From the NCBI RefSeq assembly GCF_004766045.1, contig NZ_SPQQ01000003.1, forward strand, positions 763,038 through 827,037: a stretch of DNA of 64,000 nt, written 5' to 3'. The DNA is from Desulfosporosinus fructosivorans (GTDB taxonomy: Bacteria; Bacillota; Desulfitobacteriia; Desulfitobacteriales; Desulfitobacteriaceae). The notes below the pieces were generated by a model that was given only the letters and a program-made list of their open reading frames with translations, was not told the DNA's origin and ran no database searches. Shown here in pieces: positions 61,599 through 64,000 of this stretch. Numbering within the stretch: the stretch's first letter is position 1; the number at the start of each line of letters is the position of its first letter. A program made the translations under genes and the position numbers.

Positions 61599-63298
61599 TG
61601 AAACTTATTATTAAAGAGTATTTAGCGTCTTTAAAAGAACGAGGTGAGCTAGATGCTATACTACCTGACCTTTTAAGTGAAATTGGTTTTAACGTCTTCT
61701 CAAGTTCTGGTCGTGGAACGCGACAAGATGGTGTTGATGTGGCAGCAACAGGTTGTCTAAATGGGGATATAGAGAAGGTCTATTTGTTCTCAATTAAAGC
61801 TGGCGATTTGACCAGAACTACATGGGATAGTGCTGCAGTCCAATCTTTACGACCTTCACTTAATGAAATCATCGATTCATATATTCCAAACCGGCTTCCG
61901 AGTGAACATAAAGATAAGCCCATTGTTATTTGTTTGTGTTTTGGAGGAGAAATTCTAGAGCAAGTTAGAACGGATGTCGAAGGATATACAAAAAGTATTT
62001 TAAAAAATGGCATAGAGGTTATACAGTGGAATGGAGATAAGTTAGCTGAACTAATTTTATCAAGTTTTTTAAGAGAGGACTTGCTTCCAAAAAGTTTCCG
62101 TTCGATGCTTAGAAAGTCACTGGCATTATTGGATGAACCTGAAGCTTCTTACAAACACTTTGCTGATCTTATCAAAAACTTAATTCAAACCAAAACTGAC
62201 AGAGTCGAAAAAAAAGTTACGGTTATCCGGCAAATTAATATATGTCTTTGGATTCTATTTGCTTGGTGTCGTGAAGCAAATAATATTGAAGCGGCATATC
62301 TTTCCAGCGAACTTACGTTGTTGCATGCGTGGGAAATTGCTAAGCCTTTTCTAGGAAAGAAGACAAGAGTTGCTAAAGACATTTTCAATACGGTAGAATC
62401 AATACGGGGGGTATATCAGCTCATATGTACTCAATACCTAGAAAGTAAGATACTGCCCTTTACAGATAAGCGCCATGCTTTGTCTAGTGCTGTAAAACCA
62501 TCATGCAAAGTGGATGTGAACCTAAAACTATTTGATGTACTTGGCAGGGTTGCTATGGGCGGGATTTGGACACATTGGCAGATTCAATTGATTCCAAAAG
62601 AAAATATCGAATTGCGTGACCAATTGATAAAGGAAGTACAAAGATATTTTATTGCCATGAAACAGCTCATATCCAATAATCCGATTTTACTATCCCCTTA
62701 TAAAGATGATCAGGCAATTGAAATTGCAATCGTTACTTGGTTTTTAGCCCTTGACTCGCGTAATTTTGATTTCATTCATTCTTGGTTATTAGAGGTTATA
62801 AACCGCGTTCGATTTAATTTTAATATACATAGTAATTATCCTTGCAACCTGAGCGCATATTATGAACTTATTGAGCATCCTATTGAAAAATCTGAAGCAT
62901 ACCGAATTGAAGTCACAGCAGGAAGCGTTCTCTATCCTACAGTGGCGGCATTTTCAGGTTTATTTGGTTTTAATGATATTTATTATGAAATACAAAGTTT
63001 TAAAGAGGAGTCTTTAAGACACTGTAATTTTCAATTCTGGTATCCTGATGAAACATCAGAAGAACAGTTCTATACAAATAAATCTACGCATGGTGCAACC
63101 CTATCTAATGTATGTGTTGAAAAAACCAAAGAAGATTTTTTGGACCAAATATTCAAGGAATGTCAACAGAATTCAGACTTTAGGGATATGTCAGCAATGA
63201 AGTATGGTTTATGGCCCTTATTATTTATTGGATGTAGGCATTATAGACTACCAATACCTCTGCATTTTTTAGAAATGTTTAAGTCGAACAAACAATAA
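61595..63298 (+). CDS. PD-(D/E)XK-like nuclease candidate (second gene of a two-gene system)
   Basis: A 567-aa protein. Residues about 15-160 look like an Mrr-type restriction-endonuclease fold: Glu29 (LLSEIGFNVF), Asp45/Asp48 (GRGTRQDGVDVAATG), a beta-strand ending S66-I-K68 (YLFSIKAGD), then strands in KPIVICLCFGG and IEVIQWNGDKLAELI. The usual E/Q before x-K is Ser, so activity must be tested. Residues 180-567 are a long helical region of unknown type, perhaps the partner-binding or sensor part. Translationally coupled to the HEAT-like gene. Start ATGATG with gaggggtg. Confidence 0.6.
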   Translation: MMKLIIKEYLASLKERGELDAILPDLLSEIGFNVFSSSGRGTRQDGVDVAATGCLNGDIEKVYLFSIKAGDLTRTTWDSAAVQSLRPSLNEIIDSYIPNRLPSEHKDKPIVICLCFGGEILEQVRTDVEGYTKSILKNGIEVIQWNGDKLAELILSSFLREDLLPKSFRSMLRKSLALLDEPEASYKHFADLIKNLIQTKTDRVEKKVTVIRQINICLWILFAWCREANNIEAAYLSSELTLLHAWEIAKPFLGKKTRVAKDIFNTVESIRGVYQLICTQYLESKILPFTDKRHALSSAVKPSCKVDVNLKLFDVLGRVAMGGIWTHWQIQLIPKENIELRDQLIKEVQRYFIAMKQLISNNPILLSPYKDDQAIEIAIVTWFLALDSRNFDFIHSWLLEVINRVRFNFNIHSNYPCNLSAYYELIEHPIEKSEAYRIEVTAGSVLYPTVAAFSGLFGFNDIYYEIQSFKEESLRHCNFQFWYPDETSEEQFYTNKSTHGATLSNVCVEKTKEDFLDQIFKECQQNSDFRDMSAMKYGLWPLLFIGCRHYRLPIPLHFLEMFKSNKQ

Positions 63299-63668
63299 AG
63301 GAAGACCCAATCAGCTTTCCATTATCCATATTTTCACTAGATTGAAATAGATTAATTAGGCATTATGGAAGGCCAATATACTGTTTGATAAGACCAAACA
63401 TAGTATAGAATCGAAACTAATTCTGCAAATGGATTAAGTTCCGATAACTGATATTGTTGGTCTGCCAAACACGGCTGTTAGAGAGATCCCGATTCATGAC
63501 CACCCCGCAGGCCAGATACTCATGCACACGAAATCCACTACCTCATTAAAATATAACTGCAACCGTTGCAACCGGCGTTGCAACCCGATCCAAAAAATGC
63601 AGTATGATTAAGTACATGGCTAAATCTAAAAACCACAGAATCCGCCATATGACTGTATTCTGAGATTC
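63299..63668. other. Gap with TTGCAACC repeats
   Basis: No gene recognised. Around 63550-63590 three closely spaced ttgcaac / gcaacc units occur, and one more cgttgcaaccc is at 63815-63825, flanking the tRNA-like sequence. A gtttg/caaac hairpin lies near 63390. Confidence 0.4.
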
Positions 63669-63744
63669 GTCAGTATAGCTCAGGATATCTTTTAACTCAC
63701 TCGTAATGAGCAGGTCGTCGGTTCGATTCCGACCATTGGCTCCA
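63669..63744 (+). pseudogene. tRNA-Thr(CGT)-like sequence with a destroyed D-arm
   Basis: The 76-nt segment has anticodon loop ctCGTaa, an anticodon stem with one mismatch, the variable loop, a perfect T-arm (gtcgg-ttcgatt-ccgac), acceptor 3' strand cattggc, discriminator t and encoded CCA. The 5' strand gtcagta pairs only with two G-U pairs and one mismatch. The D-stem gctc has no partner: gagc is replaced by gatatctttt. The 3' half is intact and the 5' half decayed, as expected at an integration junction. Confidence 0.65.
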
Positions 63745-63756
63745 CTGGAAACGTAG

Positions 63757-63783
63757 ACACCGCAAGTGATTGCGGTGTTTTTG
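63757..63783 (+). terminator. Terminator after the tRNA-like sequence
   Basis: acaccgcaa/ttgcggtgt with a gtga loop and T-run. Confidence 0.8.
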
Positions 63784-63926
63784 TGTTTAGTGGAATTGGC
63801 TCATTTTTACTTATCGTTGCAACCCAATTTTTTACGTCGTTGGCGACGCTATTTTTCTTTTTCTTTGGTCTTAAGTGGCCATCTATTTCAAGGCTGCTTT
63901 TTCTTTTAGTTTTCTTTAGACTGAAT

Positions 63927-63993
63927 AATCCGGAGCAAAATGAGCTACTATTCCGGACCACGAGAGCCACAATTCCGGAATTTCAGAGCATAC
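63927..63993. mobile_element. Three terminal-type repeats of an IS21-like element at the window edge
   Basis: Three direct units with the pattern A(A/T)TCCGGA-n(5-6)-GAGC begin at 63927, 63950 and 63972 (22-23-bp period). Multiple such repeats just inside the end are typical of IS21-family elements. The transposase genes would lie beyond 64000. Confidence 0.5.
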
Positions 63994-64000
63994 CTTCTGG

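Noticed and set aside
63692..63970. A 92-codon minus-strand frame ending in GIEPTTCSLRVS
   Set aside because: This peptide end is the antisense translation of the tRNA-Thr-like T-arm and anticodon arm; it is a well-known false ORF pattern.

Overview
The window looks like chromosomal DNA of a low-to-mid GC endospore-forming Firmicute, most likely a sulfate-reducing or dehalogenating Peptococcaceae/Desulfitobacteriaceae such as Desulfosporosinus or Desulfitobacterium. That placement is inferred from strong Shine-Dalgarno sites, a CotJC-type manganese-catalase-like protein, BMP-type nucleoside transporters, and DUF3102/DUF1659/DUF2922 proteins. It was not checked against any database.

Bases 1-43,160 are mostly ordinary metabolic and transport genes. 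In order: a chorismate mutase domain at the left edge; a MarR regulator with a MATE exporter; a CotJC-like protein; a dipeptide/oligopeptide ABC transporter split into divergent blocks (DF versus ABC); a YwrD-type gamma-glutamyltransferase, a FadR/GntR regulator and two short chromate-transporter paralogues (resembling the B. subtilis ywrABCD neighbourhood); HIT and GNAT proteins; a His-rich protein next to a two-component system whose kinase has a His-rich N-terminus; an aminotransferase with its MocR-type regulator; UppP; and an ABC exporter (ATPase, 792-aa permease, HlyD-like adaptor). The exporter is followed by a second permease copy in which the ATPase gene has shrunk to a seven-codon stub. 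SerC, QueC and about 11 kb of two complete BMP-type nucleoside/purine ABC transporters ending in adenine deaminase close this part.

From about 43.2 kb the content becomes accessory and decayed. It holds a Fic C-terminal fragment, a DUF3102/DUF1659/DUF2922 group, a LytTR-regulator N-terminal stub, a frameshifted IS110 transposase, a frameshifted methyltransferase behind a leader-peptide attenuator, and a PstS-like lipoprotein.

From 50 kb to the end there is a probable mobile island. A tyrosine recombinase is followed by three diverged copies of a ~170-220-bp repeat, two of which bracket each of two unrelated single-gene units; this is an integron-like or serially inserted layout. Then come an IS66/Y-family-polymerase hybrid remnant and a run of probable anti-phage genes: a split helical protein, an ApeA-like HEPN protein, a SEC-C/HNH-like protein, and an overlapping pair made of a HEAT-like repeat protein and a PD-(D/E)XK-like nuclease candidate. 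The window ends with a tRNA-Thr(CGT)-like sequence with a destroyed D-arm and three IS21-like terminal repeats. The HEAT-like/nuclease pair and the repeat-bounded cassettes are the best candidates for something undescribed.
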